Part shown: one piece after another, positions 1 to 9,618 of the stretch
Layout: every line of letters begins with the position of its first letter
Numbering within the stretch: position 1 is the first letter of the stretch
Assembly (NCBI RefSeq): GCF_004102725.1
Contig: NZ_LHQS01000001.1
Coordinates: 124,001 to 188,000 of the forward strand
DNA length: 64,000 nucleotides
Direction of reading: 5' to 3'
Source of the DNA: Methanoculleus taiwanensis
GTDB lineage: Archaea; Halobacteriota; Methanomicrobia; Methanomicrobiales; Methanoculleaceae
The notes under the pieces: generated by a model
Seen by the model: only the letters and a program-made list of their open reading frames with translations
The model's database searches: none
Told to the model about the DNA's origin: nothing
Position numbers and translations under genes: made by a program

Positions 1-694
1 AGACAGCGTTACCCTTGTTCGAGCGGACGAAGACGGTGCTCCATCCGTCGGGGCTTCCGACGGAACCGGTCGAGATGTCGGCGAGATTTGCAACATAGTC
101 GAGGCAGACGTGACACCCGGGCTGCACATACTTGTGGATGTACTTTAAGGGCATCTGGCTGACTGCACCGCGCTCGGTGTAGACCGTGAACTTGCCCTTG
201 CCGATGTCCATCTTCTTGACAGATTCCATCTTCTGGTTGCAGTGATCCTCGACGATCGCCTCGAGTGCCTGGTAGGAGAGATTCTCCATACAGTAGATAC
301 CGAGGACGAGGGCGATCTTGTCGTCGACGTCACGCATGCCGATCGGGTAGAGCTGGCACTTCCGGGTCGCCTGCACCTGGCAGGGCGTCCCGACGATACC
401 AACACGGTCAAGACCGTAGCTGCGGGTTGCCTCCTTGATCAGCTGCAGGTTCGGGCTGATGGTATACCGGGTTCCGGCTGCCGCCAGGAGTTCTTCCTTC
501 GTGGTTACGACCATGGGCTTGGGCTTCCAGGGCTCGTCGCTCGGGCCTGCAACGATGGCACCGTCGATGATGCCTTCTTCGAGTGCATAGGCAAAGAGCG
601 TGGTAACAATACCTCCGTCCTGGGCCTTCTTCTGGATGTCCTTGTCTGCCGACCGTGCGGATATGACAGACTTGTAGTTGCCAAGTACGTCCAT
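1..694 (-). CDS. frhB: Coenzyme F420-reducing hydrogenase, beta subunit (partial)
   Basis: FrhB is the FAD- and iron-sulfur-containing subunit that passes electrons from the [NiFe] core to coenzyme F420. The gene starts at ATG 694 (MDVLGNYKSVISAR) and runs off the left edge, so about 231 residues are visible and the C-terminus is missing. Family features are the N-terminal QDGGIVTTL stretch, GTPCQVQA with its conserved cysteine, and a CHVCLDY segment. It lies 10 nt after the frhG stop, and GAGGTGA overlaps that stop as a clear ribosome binding site, so the two are translationally close and co-transcribed. The call rests on sequence and on the frhADGB order. Confidence 0.95.
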   Translation of the reverse strand, partial: MDVLGNYKSVISARSADKDIQKKAQDGGIVTTLFAYALEEGIIDGAIVAGPSDEPWKPKPMVVTTKEELLAAAGTRYTISPNLQLIKEATRSYGLDRVGIVGTPCQVQATRKCQLYPIGMRDVDDKIALVLGIYCMENLSYQALEAIVEDHCNQKMESVKKMDIGKGKFTVYTERGAVSQMPLKYIHKYVQPGCHVCLDYVANLADISTGSVGSPDGWSTVFVRSNKGNAV

Positions 695-704
695 TTTGGT
701 CACC

Positions 705-1679
705 TCACTTCATAGCTCCATTGATGGCATCGATGATACCCTCATAGTTGTTCATGACGTCGAAGTTGAACCAGCTCCGGGGGCACTGCGAGTAGCAGGC
801 GCCGCACTTGATGCAGAGGTCGCGGTTCACGTTCGGCTTGCCGTACTCCATCGTGATCGCACGAACGGGGCAGGTGCCGGCGCAGGTACCGCATCCCATG
901 CAGAGACCCTGGTTGATGACGTCGTACATCAGGTCGCATCCGCAGGCCTCGTTGCCGCGCTGTGCGAGCTGCATCAGCGGCTTTAAGTATGCGGTTGCGA
1001 GCTGCTTCTGCTCGTCGTTGCCTTTCAGGAGCAGGTAGGCCATGACGGCGATGTTCCTGATCGCCTGGGGGCACGGGGGACAGGACGGCAGGTACAGGTC
1101 GACGTCCACCACTTCGCTGATGGGGACGAAGGCTTCCTGGCCGGGCTGGTTCCACTGGCCACCGCGGCAGAACCGGGTGATGTTGCCGTATGCCGCACAG
1201 GCACCGTAGGCGACCAGGACCGCCGACTTGGCTCTTGCCTCTTTGAGTTCCTCTACCGAGATCTCGTCGTTCAGACAGCACGATCCCTCGACAAGGCACA
1301 CGTCCATCTCAGGGACGTGGCGCACATCGACCAGCGTCAGGGCATAGACCAGTTCCGCATAGTCATCGAGCAGCTTGAAGAGACCCTCGTAGTTGTCTGC
1401 CAACGTCACGAGACATCCCGTACATCCGCTCAGGTGTAATTCACCGATGGTTATCTTATCAGCCACAGGCTTTTCCTCCTTAAGTTCAATATCCACCTTT
1501 TGTTCGACACTCACATCAGAGGGCTTCACTGCGGGTTTCGTCTGCGGCAGGCTCGCTGCAGGCTTTTCCTCCGGCGTCTTTCCCGTCGGCACCGGATCCG
1601 GTTTCACCGGCTCCTTCTGCTCCGGTTCGTCGCGGGGTTCCCCCATGATGATCTTCTTGATGGTTGATAGCAGCCCCAT
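705..1679 (-). CDS. frhG: Coenzyme F420-reducing hydrogenase, gamma subunit; two possible starts
   Basis: FrhG is the small electron-transfer subunit of F420-reducing [NiFe] hydrogenase. It has the proximal-cluster cysteines (SGCTGC, EGSCC, CPPCPQA) and two ferredoxin motifs near the C-terminus (CMGCGTCAGTCP, CIKCGACYSQCP). The frame opens at ATG 1679 (324 aa), which adds 71 residues before the usual family start: an amphipathic-looking MGLLSTIKKIIMG followed by a Pro/Lys/Glu-rich linker. A second start, GTG 1466 (253 aa, the usual family size), is preceded 8 nt upstream by AAGGAGGA, an excellent ribosome binding site. The extension keeps G/C-biased third positions, so it looks translated, yet it overlaps the end of frhD. 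Which start is used cannot be settled from sequence; both may be. Confidence 0.93.
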   Translation of the reverse strand: MGLLSTIKKIIMGEPRDEPEQKEPVKPDPVPTGKTPEEKPAASLPQTKPAVKPSDVSVEQKVDIELKEEKPVADKITIGELHLSGCTGCLVTLADNYEGLFKLLDDYAELVYALTLVDVRHVPEMDVCLVEGSCCLNDEISVEELKEARAKSAVLVAYGACAAYGNITRFCRGGQWNQPGQEAFVPISEVVDVDLYLPSCPPCPQAIRNIAVMAYLLLKGNDEQKQLATAYLKPLMQLAQRGNEACGCDLMYDVINQGLCMGCGTCAGTCPVRAITMEYGKPNVNRDLCIKCGACYSQCPRSWFNFDVMNNYEGIIDAINGAMK

Positions 1680-2142
1680 AATTTACCCCAATCTCTTCGA
1701 GTACAATCTGTACCGTTCTGGGAATGGCCCTTTCAACCTCATCAGTGAGCCCTAACTCATACTCATGGCTAACACGCTTCGGCTGGCATCCGATGATCGT
1801 GATCTCGATCACGTCCTTCAGTCGCTGCAACGGCTCGGAGAGGTCCCACGAATGGGCATCCCGGTAGGAGCCCGGCGGCAGGTCTTCCGGCCGTATTTTT
1901 GCGAGGTCACCGGGATTTCCGCCGAAGTCGGCGATGTCCACGATGATCAGCCTCTTAACCGGAACTTCCCCGTCTTCCATCAGGGTAAAGAGGAAGTGCG
2001 GGGCGCCAAGCCCCGCATCGACCACCTTGACATTGTCGGGCAGTTGCAGTTTCTGAAGTTCCTCCACTACAGCAGGTCCAAATCCGTCGTCTGCGAAGAG
2101 CGGGTTACCACACCCTGCAATCACGATCTCGCGGAATAGCAT
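1516..2142 (-). CDS. frhD: F420-hydrogenase maturation endopeptidase with overlapping tail
   Basis: FrhD is the HyaD/HybD-type endopeptidase that clips the FrhA C-terminal tail after nickel insertion. The N-terminus carries the family motif AGCGNPLFADDGFGP, with acidic metal-contacting positions in it and in IIVDIAD. Recognisable protease sequence ends near residue 155 (VQIVLEEIGVNYG). The open frame then continues for about 52 low-complexity residues (Gly/Ala/Glu/Thr) that overlap the frhG N-terminal extension by 164 nt. Third-codon G/C bias in the overlap favours the frhG frame, so the FrhD tail is probably a passive read-through of frhG coding sequence. The ATG lies 10 nt after the frhA stop, in one operon. 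Confidence 0.9.
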   Translation of the reverse strand: MLFREIVIAGCGNPLFADDGFGPAVVEELQKLQLPDNVKVVDAGLGAPHFLFTLMEDGEVPVKRLIIVDIADFGGNPGDLAKIRPEDLPPGSYRDAHSWDLSEPLQRLKDVIEITIIGCQPKRVSHEYELGLTDEVERAIPRTVQIVLEEIGVNYGAAINHQEDHHGGTPRRTGAEGAGETGSGADGKDAGGKACSEPAADETRSEAL

Positions 2143-2152
2143 GCGTGTACGC

Positions 2153-3520
2153 TCACTGAATGAGTTTCTGGGTCACTATCCTCTTGTCTTCGTCAACCAC
2201 CAGCATGTGCGTCGCACACGACACGCAGGGGTCATAGGCACGCATGATAACTTCCGCGAGCCTCCAGGGGGCACCCTCGAGTGCACGGCTGCAGGTGGGG
2301 AAGTTCCAGGTGGTCGGGACGAGCATCGAGAAGTACTCGACGCGGCCGTCACGGACCTGAGCCATGTGAACGTCCGTTCCGCGGGGCGCTTCGTTTGCCG
2401 CCCAGCCGAGCGAGCCGTCACCCTGGGGGATGTAGTCCGCGACGACGTCGCCGGAGGTGTTCAGTGCATCGAGTGCATTGATGATACCGTAGGCGGTCTC
2501 GGGGTACTCCATCTGCCGGGCGATCTGCAGGCCGATGGCTCCCTTCTCGTCGTAGTTCTTGAACTGAACGAGACGGGCGCGGGGTCCGACCTCGACGGGC
2601 TGGCCGTCGTAGAGCGGAACGCCGGTGCAAGCCTGCATCTGCGGCCAGGTCTTCGTACCTACGGGTGTGGTTCCACCGATCGGGTAGTTCGGGTCGGCCT
2701 CGCTGACCTCCATCTCACCCATGTACCAGTCCCAGGGGCGCACTTCGGTGAAGCGCTCGGGGTACCAGGTGGGGTTCTCGTCGAGGCTCGAGCTGCCGTA
2801 GACGGGGTCGGTGGCCATGTAACCCTGGTTGTGGTAGCCGAGATCCTTCGGGATCGGGACTTCGGTGCCGCCGACCTCAGCAAAGTCACGGTTCTGGTAG
2901 TTGCGCAGGATCGCGATCATGAACTCCATCTGGTCCTGTGCAAGAACGCGTGCTTCCTTGGCAAGGTCGTAGATCTTGGCCTTGGCACGGGGGGTGATAT
3001 TCATGTACATACCGCCGACCCGGGGGTTGCTCGGGTGGATGGCTTCGCCGCCGACCATCTCGCCGATCGTCTGCCCAATCTCACGGAGCCGCTGGATCCG
3101 AAGCGCAACGCTGCGGACGGGCTCTTCTTTGGTGAACGGGTTGATCTTCGTGTCGGTGCCGGGGATGTACATGTCAGGGAGCGTGAGAATATTGTGGATG
3201 GCGTGGCTGTGCATCCTGTTGGCACACTGCAGGATGTATCTGAGCAGCTTCGCGTCCTCCGGGATCTCAACCCCGATCGATGCCTCCATGGCCTCGGTGG
3301 CTGCAAGCGTGTGGGCAATCGGACAGATACCGCAGACCCTCGATGCTATCTTAGGGACCTGCTCCATCGTCTTGCCGATTGCGAGTTTCTCAATGCCCCT
3401 CACGGGCGTGATGCTGAGCCAGTCGCCGCGCTCGATGATGCCTTCATCATTGACCTTCAGGACGAGCTTGGAGTGGCCTTCGTGTCTCGTAGTTGGGGAA
3501 ATCTCTACAACTTTCGACAA
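2153..3520 (-). CDS. frhA: Coenzyme F420-reducing hydrogenase, alpha (large, NiFe) subunit
   Basis: FrhA is the catalytic large subunit that splits H2 at the Ni-Fe centre and feeds electrons through FrhG and FrhB to F420, supplying reduced F420 for CO2 reduction to methane. Both nickel-binding motifs are intact: RVCGICPIAH near residue 61 and DPCVSCATHM near residue 430, leaving a tail of about 17 residues for removal by FrhD. Length (455 aa) is as expected for the family once the start is a TTG at 3520 (TTG TCG AAA GTT), with GAGG 8 nt upstream. It is the first gene of frhADGB, so the AT-rich 3521-3749 region must hold the operon promoter. Confidence 0.96.
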   Translation of the reverse strand: MSKVVEISPTTRHEGHSKLVLKVNDEGIIERGDWLSITPVRGIEKLAIGKTMEQVPKIASRVCGICPIAHTLAATEAMEASIGVEIPEDAKLLRYILQCANRMHSHAIHNILTLPDMYIPGTDTKINPFTKEEPVRSVALRIQRLREIGQTIGEMVGGEAIHPSNPRVGGMYMNITPRAKAKIYDLAKEARVLAQDQMEFMIAILRNYQNRDFAEVGGTEVPIPKDLGYHNQGYMATDPVYGSSSLDENPTWYPERFTEVRPWDWYMGEMEVSEADPNYPIGGTTPVGTKTWPQMQACTGVPLYDGQPVEVGPRARLVQFKNYDEKGAIGLQIARQMEYPETAYGIINALDALNTSGDVVADYIPQGDGSLGWAANEAPRGTDVHMAQVRDGRVEYFSMLVPTTWNFPTCSRALEGAPWRLAEVIMRAYDPCVSCATHMLVVDEDKRIVTQKLIQ

Positions 3521-3749
3521 TTATATCGCCTCATTCCGATATTTTGGTGTTCTCTTTGCTATACCGCGGTTACCACACAAATCTGTACAGTAATACGTAC
3601 TGAGGTACGTCAAAATGCATTATGATGAAAACAGAGTTTATACCTTTCGTTTTAGTACAAAAGATGTTAGCAAAAATTGTTAAATTCGTAACACGAGTTA
3701 GTATTATTCATTGTCTCATTATAAAAATTATTTAATAAAATAGTGGACA
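3521..3749 (-). promoter_or_regulatory. AT-rich intergenic region, probable frh operon promoter
   Basis: This gap separates frhA from the upstream mptA gene, which is read in the same direction. The mptA-proximal half (about 3600-3745) is strongly AT-rich, unlike the rest of the window, and contains several TATA-like tracts on the minus strand. I cannot say which one is used. Because the gap is long and frhA begins a four-gene operon, a dedicated promoter and the mptA terminator are expected here; no clear terminator hairpin was found. Confidence 0.5.
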
Positions 3750-4688
3750 TTAAACATTGTCCCCAAGTTCCCCGATGAGCTCGGCGATCGTGGCCTTGCG
3801 CTCTGCGTACGCATCGTGCTGGTGGATGCTCTCTTCATTCGTCTGTTTTATCGTCACAACCGAGTCGCCTGAGATCTGCCTGAACTGCACGATAACCTTC
3901 TTGGCCATCTCACGCACGCAGTCTTCCACGAATCGGGGGTTTTTGTGTGCTTCCATGACGACGTAACTCTCGTCTCCACGCTTGAGGAGCTCGTAGATAC
4001 GCGCGCTCATCGAGTCCTTCAGGATCTTGATGATCTTCTCGAGACTGACGTGCTGGTCGTCGTCGGTCTCGATGGCGAGGAAACCTTTTCCCCGCTGGTT
4101 GTGCGATGCCATCGGCACCTCGGCGAGGAACCGGTCGATCGTCTCATCGGCGACACCGAGCTCCGAGAGGACGTGCATCGCATGATCCTTCATGATGTTC
4201 TGGGCACAGGGGCAGGCGGTCATTCCGGTCACTTCCGCACCGATGCTCTTCCTGATGATCGGAGAACCGTCGTTCCGCTGAGCGACGGCGTTTGCGTGGA
4301 CGTTCACCACTTCCTGGCAACTCGTCTCGCTCACCGGCGTCTCACGCCGTACCATAAACTGGCTCACCATCCAGACTTCGGTGCGCTCTGCGTACTCGTG
4401 GCGGTCGAGCAGCCGCCGGGCGACGACGCTGCAGAGGTCTTCGATCTCCTTCACTTCACCGTCCGTAGCCTGCTGCAGCACCTCGTCGATGACCTCGAAG
4501 TTCCGCGAGAGGTTCGCACCCTTCAGGCTTCCCGGCAGATCGACGAAGACATCGAATGTGGATATGAATATAACCGGCCTTTTGCCGGGACGTGCAACCT
4601 CGACGAGTTTTTTGACGTTTTTAACGCCTACCCGTGTCAGATTGATGCGAACATCCGGGCAGGTCGATTGAACATCCGGTAATTCCAT
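3750..4688 (-). CDS. mptA: GTP cyclohydrolase MptA (type IB)
   Basis: MptA converts GTP to 7,8-dihydroneopterin 2',3'-cyclic phosphate, the first step of tetrahydromethanopterin synthesis. The 312-residue length and the motif MTACPCAQN, with the metal-binding cysteine of the COG1469/FolE2 family, identify it. Further conserved segments are FISTFDVFVDLP near the N-terminus and MEAHKNPRFVEDCVREM near the C-terminus. ATG 4688 has GAGG 8 nt upstream. The leader before this site can form a two-tier hairpin (separate entry). The gene diverges from ilvC across an AT-rich spacer and stands alone rather than in an operon with frhA. Confidence 0.93.
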   Translation of the reverse strand: MELPDVQSTCPDVRINLTRVGVKNVKKLVEVARPGKRPVIFISTFDVFVDLPGSLKGANLSRNFEVIDEVLQQATDGEVKEIEDLCSVVARRLLDRHEYAERTEVWMVSQFMVRRETPVSETSCQEVVNVHANAVAQRNDGSPIIRKSIGAEVTGMTACPCAQNIMKDHAMHVLSELGVADETIDRFLAEVPMASHNQRGKGFLAIETDDDQHVSLEKIIKILKDSMSARIYELLKRGDESYVVMEAHKNPRFVEDCVREMAKKVIVQFRQISGDSVVTIKQTNEESIHQHDAYAERKATIAELIGELGDNV

Positions 4689-4699
4689 TGCAAATCCTC

Positions 4700-4751
4700 A
4701 ATAGATTATCGATAAACAGGTTCACAATCATGAACCTTAAAATAATCTATT
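4700..4751 (-). promoter_or_regulatory. Two-tier inverted repeat in the mptA leader
   Basis: An outer perfect 10-bp inverted repeat (AATAGATTAT at 4700-4709 with ATAATCTATT at 4742-4751) encloses an inner perfect 7-bp one (AGGTTCA at 4718-4724 with TGAACCT at 4731-4737). In the mptA transcript the outer stem ends directly before the GAGG ribosome binding site. This could be a cis-acting RNA or a DNA operator between divergent mptA and ilvC. TATA-like sequence follows at about 4772-4786. Confidence 0.55.
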
Positions 4752-4811
4752 AAGAAAATCAACCGTCGTCTCATATAATATTTATCAACCTTGGTGCCTA
4801 TATCATTCTGA

Positions 4812-5810
<999 letters not shown>

Positions 5811-5874
5811 CAGAGCACCCCTCCCTTTTTTCCCGGTCGATACCGGTATATACTCTTCCGCCGAACCTCCGGAT

Positions 5875-6363
5875 ATGTCCGTCTGCATCATCTACCATTC
5901 GGAGACCGGAAACACCCGGAGCGTGGCCGAGCGGGTCGCCCGGGAGACGGGAGCCGATCTCGTGGAGGTGAAAGATCTCGCCGGCTATTCGAAGGCGGGG
6001 ATGTACCTCAAAGGCGCCCCGAGGGCCATGCGGGGCGAGAAAGCCGATATACAGCCCGAAAGCATCGACGTCTCGGGCTACGATACGATCGTCCTCGGCA
6101 GCCCCGTCTGGGCGTTCAGCCCGACACCTGCCGTCAACGCCGCCATCGACGCCCTGCAGGGGATCGAGGGCAAAAACGTGGTCGTCTTCTGCACCTCGGG
6201 CGGGATGCCGGGCAGAACCCTCGAGACGATGAAGGCGATGCTTGGAGAGCGGGGCGCCACTGTCCGGGGAGCGGTCGCGCTCGCGGAGCGGGAACTGAAG
6301 AAGGCCGACGCAGTGGATCCCCTGATCGACCTTGTCAGGCCGCGGGCAGTCAGCAGTGCATAA
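5875..6363 (+). CDS. Flavodoxin family protein
   Basis: This is a 162-residue FMN-binding electron carrier. The phosphate-binding loop is HSETGNTRSVAE at residues 8-19. The later loops VLGSPVWAFSPTPAV and FCTSGGMPGRTLETM match flavodoxin/NADPH-dependent FMN reductase folds. A TATA-like GGTATATACTC lies near 5844-5854, about 25 bp before ATG 5875, so the message is probably leaderless; an upstream in-frame ATG inside ilvC is rejected for that reason. Its partner is not evident from the neighbours, although methanogens commonly use such flavodoxins with ferredoxin-linked oxidoreductases. Confidence 0.88.
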   Translation: MSVCIIYHSETGNTRSVAERVARETGADLVEVKDLAGYSKAGMYLKGAPRAMRGEKADIQPESIDVSGYDTIVLGSPVWAFSPTPAVNAAIDALQGIEGKNVVVFCTSGGMPGRTLETMKAMLGERGATVRGAVALAERELKKADAVDPLIDLVRPRAVSSA

Positions 6364-6414
6364 CCTGCCAAAAGCGGCAGAACCATCTTCCTTCAGGACA
6401 GACGAGATGGCACT

Positions 6415-6795
6415 ATGCAGAGCAAACTTGTGATCGAATGGAGGTATCCCGCAGGCGATGCCGGGACGACCACGGTGCGGTGCGGCGAGCACGGCGTGGT
6501 GCTCAGGGGCGTCCTCACCGAGATCGCGACCCTCCTTGAGATGGAGGGGATCGACGTGACCATCACCGAGACGCCCGCCCCCGAGGGGGAGGGGGGAGGC
6601 GTCCTCTTCAACGGCATGCCCCTCAAGGAGCTCGTCGAAGGGATGGAGGTGCCCGCCGCACCCGAATCACCTTGCGCCTCCTGCGCCGGGTGCGAGGACG
6701 AGGGAAGCTGCCCCGGCGGCGAGGAAGGAGCCGTGATGGTTCCACCCGACCTCATCGGCCGGGCCGCGCTCAAAGCACTCGGGCGACAGGAATAA
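6415..6795 (+). CDS. Small Cys-rich protein, DUF2703-like
   Basis: This 126-residue acidic protein starts with a beta-alpha segment (LVIEWRYPAGDAG...VRCGEHG). It ends with a cysteine cluster, CASCAGCEDEGSC, at about residues 84-96, followed by VMVPPDLIGRAALKAL. The layout, with an FNGMPLKELV segment before the cysteine cluster, resembles the DUF2703 family, which is thioredoxin-like, but this is recognised by pattern only. A metal- or disulfide-related role is plausible. It lies 51 bp after the flavodoxin and may be co-transcribed with it; it converges on purL. Confidence 0.6.
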   Translation: MQSKLVIEWRYPAGDAGTTTVRCGEHGVVLRGVLTEIATLLEMEGIDVTITETPAPEGEGGGVLFNGMPLKELVEGMEVPAAPESPCASCAGCEDEGSCPGGEEGAVMVPPDLIGRAALKALGRQE

Positions 6796-6832
6796 CACTC
6801 TTTTTTAAAATCAGAAGAAAAGAAAGAAGCGG

Positions 6833-8908
6833 TCAGTACCGCATGATCCGGGTCGTGGTCGAGAGCGCCGCCTCGAGCTCGTCCGGGGTTATGGCAAAAC
6901 TCGTCCCGTCCCAGGTGACGGTGAGGGCGTCGCCGCCTGCCCGGCCGATGACCCGGTGCTCGATGCCGGCGAGGGCGGATACGTCCCTGCAGGCGACCAG
7001 GAACCGGCCGTAGGTCTCGGAGAAGAGCTCCTCAAGCGGATCGCCGGCGAGCTCCACCGTCGAACGCGGTGCAAGTTTTGCGAGTGCGGCAAGAAGGCCG
7101 CCACGGGAGAGATCGGTGGCGGCGGTCAGGGCACCTGCCCGTACAAGGTTCCGGACGGTAGCCACGACGCCCGGGTCGGCGATTGCAGGCGCCATACCAC
7201 CGCAGCCCGTCACCGCGTCGAGAACCGAGCCGCCGAAGTCGGGCATGGTCGTGCCGATGAGAACGAGCAGATCGCCGTCTCCAGCAGTCGTCCACCGCCG
7301 CACCTCGTCGCTCCGCCCGGCCATTCCGAGGGAGGGCGTGGGCTTGATCTGTGTCTCGAACTCGTCGCTCTCGTTGTAGAGCGAGACATTGCCACCGACG
7401 ATCGGGATCGCCATCCGGCGTGCCATATCACCGAGCCCGAGGACGGACCGTTCGAGCTGCCAGGCGATCTCCGGGTGGACGGGGCTTGCGAAGTTCAAGC
7501 AGTTGACGATGCAGAGCGGATCCGCACCGAGGCAGGCGAGGTTGCTCGCGTTCTCGATGACGGCGTTCGCCATCCCCTCGTAGGGTTTGAGGTAGGTGTG
7601 GTGCGGGTTGCAACCGCAGGAGAGGACGAGCGCCGCCCCTTCGAGCCGGAGGACTGCGGCGTCGCCCCTATGCGAGACCGTCCGGAGCTGGACGTCCTTG
7701 TCGTACTGTTCGCTCACCCAGTCCTTCCGGGCGACCTCGGGGTGGGCGAGCACCCGGAGGGCAAGTTCTCTGACCGGGGTTATCGGGCGGGCGAACGCAG
7801 TCTCCGCCTGATACGGCCGCGTCTCCCACGCACAGAGGGGGGCGCCGGCGACCAGGAGGTCGATCGGAAGGTCGGCAACCGTCTCGCCGTGGAACGTCAC
7901 GATATACCGGGGCTCGGCGATCACCTCGCCGATATCGCTCCACCGGAGGTCGTACTTCTCGGCGATCGCGCCCATGAGGGCGACATCGTCAGCCTCCACC
8001 TCAAGGAGCATCCGCTCCTGCGACTCGGCGAGCATGATCTCGCGGGGCGTCATGCCCGTCTCCCGGAGGTGCACCCGGTCGGCGTGGATGACGGCGCCGA
8101 ACGTGCTCGCCATCTCGCTCGATGCACCGGCAAGCCCCGCCGCCCCGAGGTCACGGCAGGCAAGCACCTTTCCGGTCTCCGCCATCTCGAGGATCGCCTC
8201 GATCAGCAGTTTCTCGGTGAAGGGATCGCCGACCTGCACGCTCGGCCGGTCTTCCGCCTCGGCATCCTCCGCAAGGTCACGGGATGCAAACGAGGCTCCG
8301 CCGAGCCCGTCGCGGCCGGTCGAAGCCCCGACGAGGACGAGGCGGGCACCCGGCTTCTTGACGCGGGCGGTCAGGAACCGGTCGGGGCGGACGGTGCCGA
8401 CACAGACGACGTTGACGAGCGGGTTACCGGCATAGCAGGGATCGAACCCGAGCTCTCCCCGGACGACCGGAACGCCGATACAGTTGCCGTAGTCGCCGAT
8501 ACCGCTGACAATGTGCTCGAAGAGGTAGCGGTTCTTCTCGGCATCGAGCGCTCCGAAGTAGAGCGGATCCATGAGAGCGATCGGGCGGGCACCCATCGAG
8601 AGGACGTCGCGGACGATACCCCCGACACCGGTCGCGGATCCGTCATAGGGGTCGACGTAGCTCGGGTGGTTGTGGCTCTCCATCCCGATGGCAATGGCAC
8701 AGGTCTCGCTGAACCGTACGATGGCGGCGTCGTCCCCCGGCCCGAGCAGTACGTCAGGTCCTTCCGTCGGCAGGGTCTTTAAGAGGGGACGGGTGGATCG
8801 GTAACTGCAGTGTTCGCTCCAGAGGTTCTCGAAGCAGGCAATCTCGACCTCGGTCAGATCGCGCTGAAGGGTTGTTCGCAGCAGTTCTAGGTCCTGGGCC
8901 GGTAACAT
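6833..8908 (-). CDS. purL: Phosphoribosylformylglycinamidine synthase, PurL subunit
   Basis: PurL uses ATP and ammonia, supplied by PurQ with PurS, to convert FGAR to FGAM in purine synthesis. The 691-residue length suits the small, standalone PurL of archaea. The N-terminus has the family features [24 protein letters not shown] and [15 protein letters not shown]. The repeated ATP-binding halves follow, with [10 protein letters not shown] in the second half. purQ and purS are not nearby. The start ATG 8908 faces the aIF2-beta promoter region divergently, and TATA-like sequence is present near 8936-8945 on the minus strand. Confidence 0.96.
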   Translation of the reverse strand: MLPAQDLELLRTTLQRDLTEVEIACFENLWSEHCSYRSTRPLLKTLPTEGPDVLLGPGDDAAIVRFSETCAIAIGMESHNHPSYVDPYDGSATGVGGIVRDVLSMGARPIALMDPLYFGALDAEKNRYLFEHIVSGIGDYGNCIGVPVVRGELGFDPCYAGNPLVNVVCVGTVRPDRFLTARVKKPGARLVLVGASTGRDGLGGASFASRDLAEDAEAEDRPSVQVGDPFTEKLLIEAILEMAETGKVLACRDLGAAGLAGASSEMASTFGAVIHADRVHLRETGMTPREIMLAESQERMLLEVEADDVALMGAIAEKYDLRWSDIGEVIAEPRYIVTFHGETVADLPIDLLVAGAPLCAWETRPYQAETAFARPITPVRELALRVLAHPEVARKDWVSEQYDKDVQLRTVSHRGDAAVLRLEGAALVLSCGCNPHHTYLKPYEGMANAVIENASNLACLGADPLCIVNCLNFASPVHPEIAWQLERSVLGLGDMARRMAIPIVGGNVSLYNESDEFETQIKPTPSLGMAGRSDEVRRWTTAGDGDLLVLIGTTMPDFGGSVLDAVTGCGGMAPAIADPGVVATVRNLVRAGALTAATDLSRGGLLAALAKLAPRSTVELAGDPLEELFSETYGRFLVACRDVSALAGIEHRVIGRAGGDALTVTWDGTSFAITPDELEAALSTTTRIMRY

Positions 8909-9000
8909 AGTGAAAAAAGGTGTGGCTGCTACCTACATAAGCATGTCCACGAGCACCGGCAGGCAACCTTTTATTGAGGTTTCACCGCCCATGTATACGT

Positions 9001-9618
9001 ATGACCGCCTCATACGAGGATCTTCTGAAGAAGGCCTATACCAATATCACCGAGCCGACCGCGACCGAGGAGCGGTTCACCATACCCCCGGCGCGCGTCT
9101 TCATCGAAGGGAAGACGACCGTCCTTGACAACTTCGCCGAGATAGCCGATACGCTCAGGCGCGACCAGGATCACCTCATGAAGCACCTCCTCTCCGAGCT
9201 CGGCACGGCAGGCAAGATCGACGGAACCCGCGCCATATTCAGCGGCAAGTTCGAGCAGGAGCAGATCAGCACGATCATCAAGGGCTACGTGGACGACTAC
9301 GTCATCTGCTCGGAGTGCGGCAAGCCGGACACCCGGCTCGTGAAGGACGCCCGCATTCTCATGCTCCGGTGCGACGCCTGCGGAGGGCACCGCCCGGTGC
9401 GGAAGCGCAGAGCCACCGCCGATGCCTCGGAATCGTCGAAGCTCGCTGAAGGAGCCATTCTCGACGTCACCATCCAGTTCCTTTCGAAGCGCGGCGACGG
9501 CGTCGTCAAGATGGACCGCTACACGATGTACGTGGCGAACGCAAAACCGGGACAGTCCGTCAAGGTCAAGATCACAAGAATAGCAGGTTCGATCGTCTTC
9601 ACCGAGCGGGCCGAGTGA
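9001..9618 (+). CDS. Translation initiation factor aIF2, beta subunit, with C-terminal TRAM domain
   Basis: The beta subunit of the archaeal heterotrimeric aIF2 helps deliver initiator tRNA to the small ribosomal subunit. Residues 1-75 form the alpha/beta core and residues 95-130 the C2C2 zinc ribbon (CSECG...CDACG). The last 60 or so residues ([20 protein letters not shown]...[10 protein letters not shown]) form a TRAM RNA-binding domain, a fusion known in some methanogen aIF2-beta proteins. ATG 9001 is chosen because it gives the standard N-terminus [13 protein letters not shown] and follows TTTTATTG (about 8969-8976) at leaderless spacing. The stop TGA abuts the convergent methyltransferase stop (TGATCA). 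Confidence 0.94.
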   Translation: MTASYEDLLKKAYTNITEPTATEERFTIPPARVFIEGKTTVLDNFAEIADTLRRDQDHLMKHLLSELGTAGKIDGTRAIFSGKFEQEQISTIIKGYVDDYVICSECGKPDTRLVKDARILMLRCDACGGHRPVRKRRATADASESSKLAEGAILDVTIQFLSKRGDGVVKMDRYTMYVANAKPGQSVKVKITRIAGSIVFTERAE

